Translations under genes and position numbers: made by a program
Source: Actinomycetes bacterium
GTDB lineage: Bacteria > Actinomycetota > Actinomycetes > Actinomycetales > Dermatophilaceae
Reading direction: 5' to 3'
Assembly (NCBI GenBank): GCA_023451855.1
Contig: JAEXXY010000127.1
Span: 1 to 5,333 of the forward strand
DNA: 5,333 nt
In this document: positions 5,253-5,333 of the stretch, piece by piece
Position numbering within the stretch: position 1 is the first letter of the stretch
Layout: the number at the start of each line of letters is the position of its first letter
The notes under the pieces: generated by a model
Seen by the model: the letters and a program-made list of their open reading frames with translations, nothing else
Told to the model about the DNA's origin: nothing
Databases searched by the model: none

Positions 5253-5333
5253 GCGCCACGGCGAGCGCGATGGCTGCGAGCGCCACGACCGACGCCGCGA
5301 CGCCGCCCCAGCCGCGCCAGGACCACGCGTACC
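5194..5333 (-). CDS. C-terminus of a membrane protein (partial, runs off right edge)
   Basis: On the minus strand a frame enters from the right edge and ends at a TGA at 5196-5194, giving 45 residues. It reads YAWSWRGWGG, then a strongly hydrophobic helix VAASVVALAAIALAVALSAL, then a basic, Pro-containing tail ending in EPRSG. The codons have G or C in the third position almost throughout the helix, as expected for real coding in this genome, while the other two minus-strand frames give Arg/Ser-rich shadow protein. The pattern of a last transmembrane helix and a short charged cytoplasmic tail fits the end of an MFS-type transporter or another multi-pass protein, but the family cannot be set from this fragment. 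The last 59 bp overlap the 3' end of the RimK gene tail to tail. Confidence 0.6.
   Translation of the reverse strand, partial: YAWSWRGWGGVAASVVALAAIALAVALSALRVPREARRAPEPRSG

Overview
The window is very GC-rich, has a strong G/C bias at third codon positions, and carries typical actinobacterial gene families. It looks like chromosomal DNA from a high-GC actinomycete (Actinomycetota). Genus cannot be told from the sequence. I see no tRNA, rRNA, CRISPR array, insertion sequence or integrase.

Left part (1-1931). A truncated minus-strand gene for a SWIM zinc-finger protein runs off the left edge. A 224-bp divergent intergenic region separates it from a plus-strand gene for a secreted LVIVD-repeat (beta-propeller-like) protein of 439 aa. 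That gene has a strong AGGAGG ribosome binding site and a clear Sec signal peptide. A 15-bp GC-rich hairpin lies between it and the next, convergent gene and probably terminates both transcripts.

Right part (1932-5333). A three-gene minus-strand operon reads, in transcription order: a RimB-like retropepsin-fold 'ATP-dependent zinc protease', an AstE/AspA-like zinc deacylase, and a tandem ACT-domain (GcvR-like) protein. The first two overlap by one base (TGATG) and the last two are 9 nt apart. Divergent from the operon, with only about 25 bp or less between start codons, is a 413-aa RimK-type ATP-grasp glutamate ligase. Its first 290 or so residues resemble the ribosomal protein S6 glutamate ligase. 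It then continues into an RCK_C (TrkA_C) ligand-binding domain and a basic, Ala/Pro-rich tail, neither of which is present in E. coli RimK. At the right edge, the C-terminus of a membrane protein on the minus strand overlaps the end of the RimK gene tail to tail.

Working model. The rimK/rimB/aspA-like/ACT cluster resembles a modification module: a ligase that adds glutamate to a protein or small-molecule acceptor, a small protease that trims or reverses this, and an M14-type deacylase/carboxypeptidase that may act on the same linkage. The RCK_C domain on the ligase and the ACT domains in the operon are both typical small-ligand sensing modules, so the cluster may be controlled by a nucleotide or amino acid. 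Gene identities rest on motifs visible in the sequence. Substrates and control are inference.
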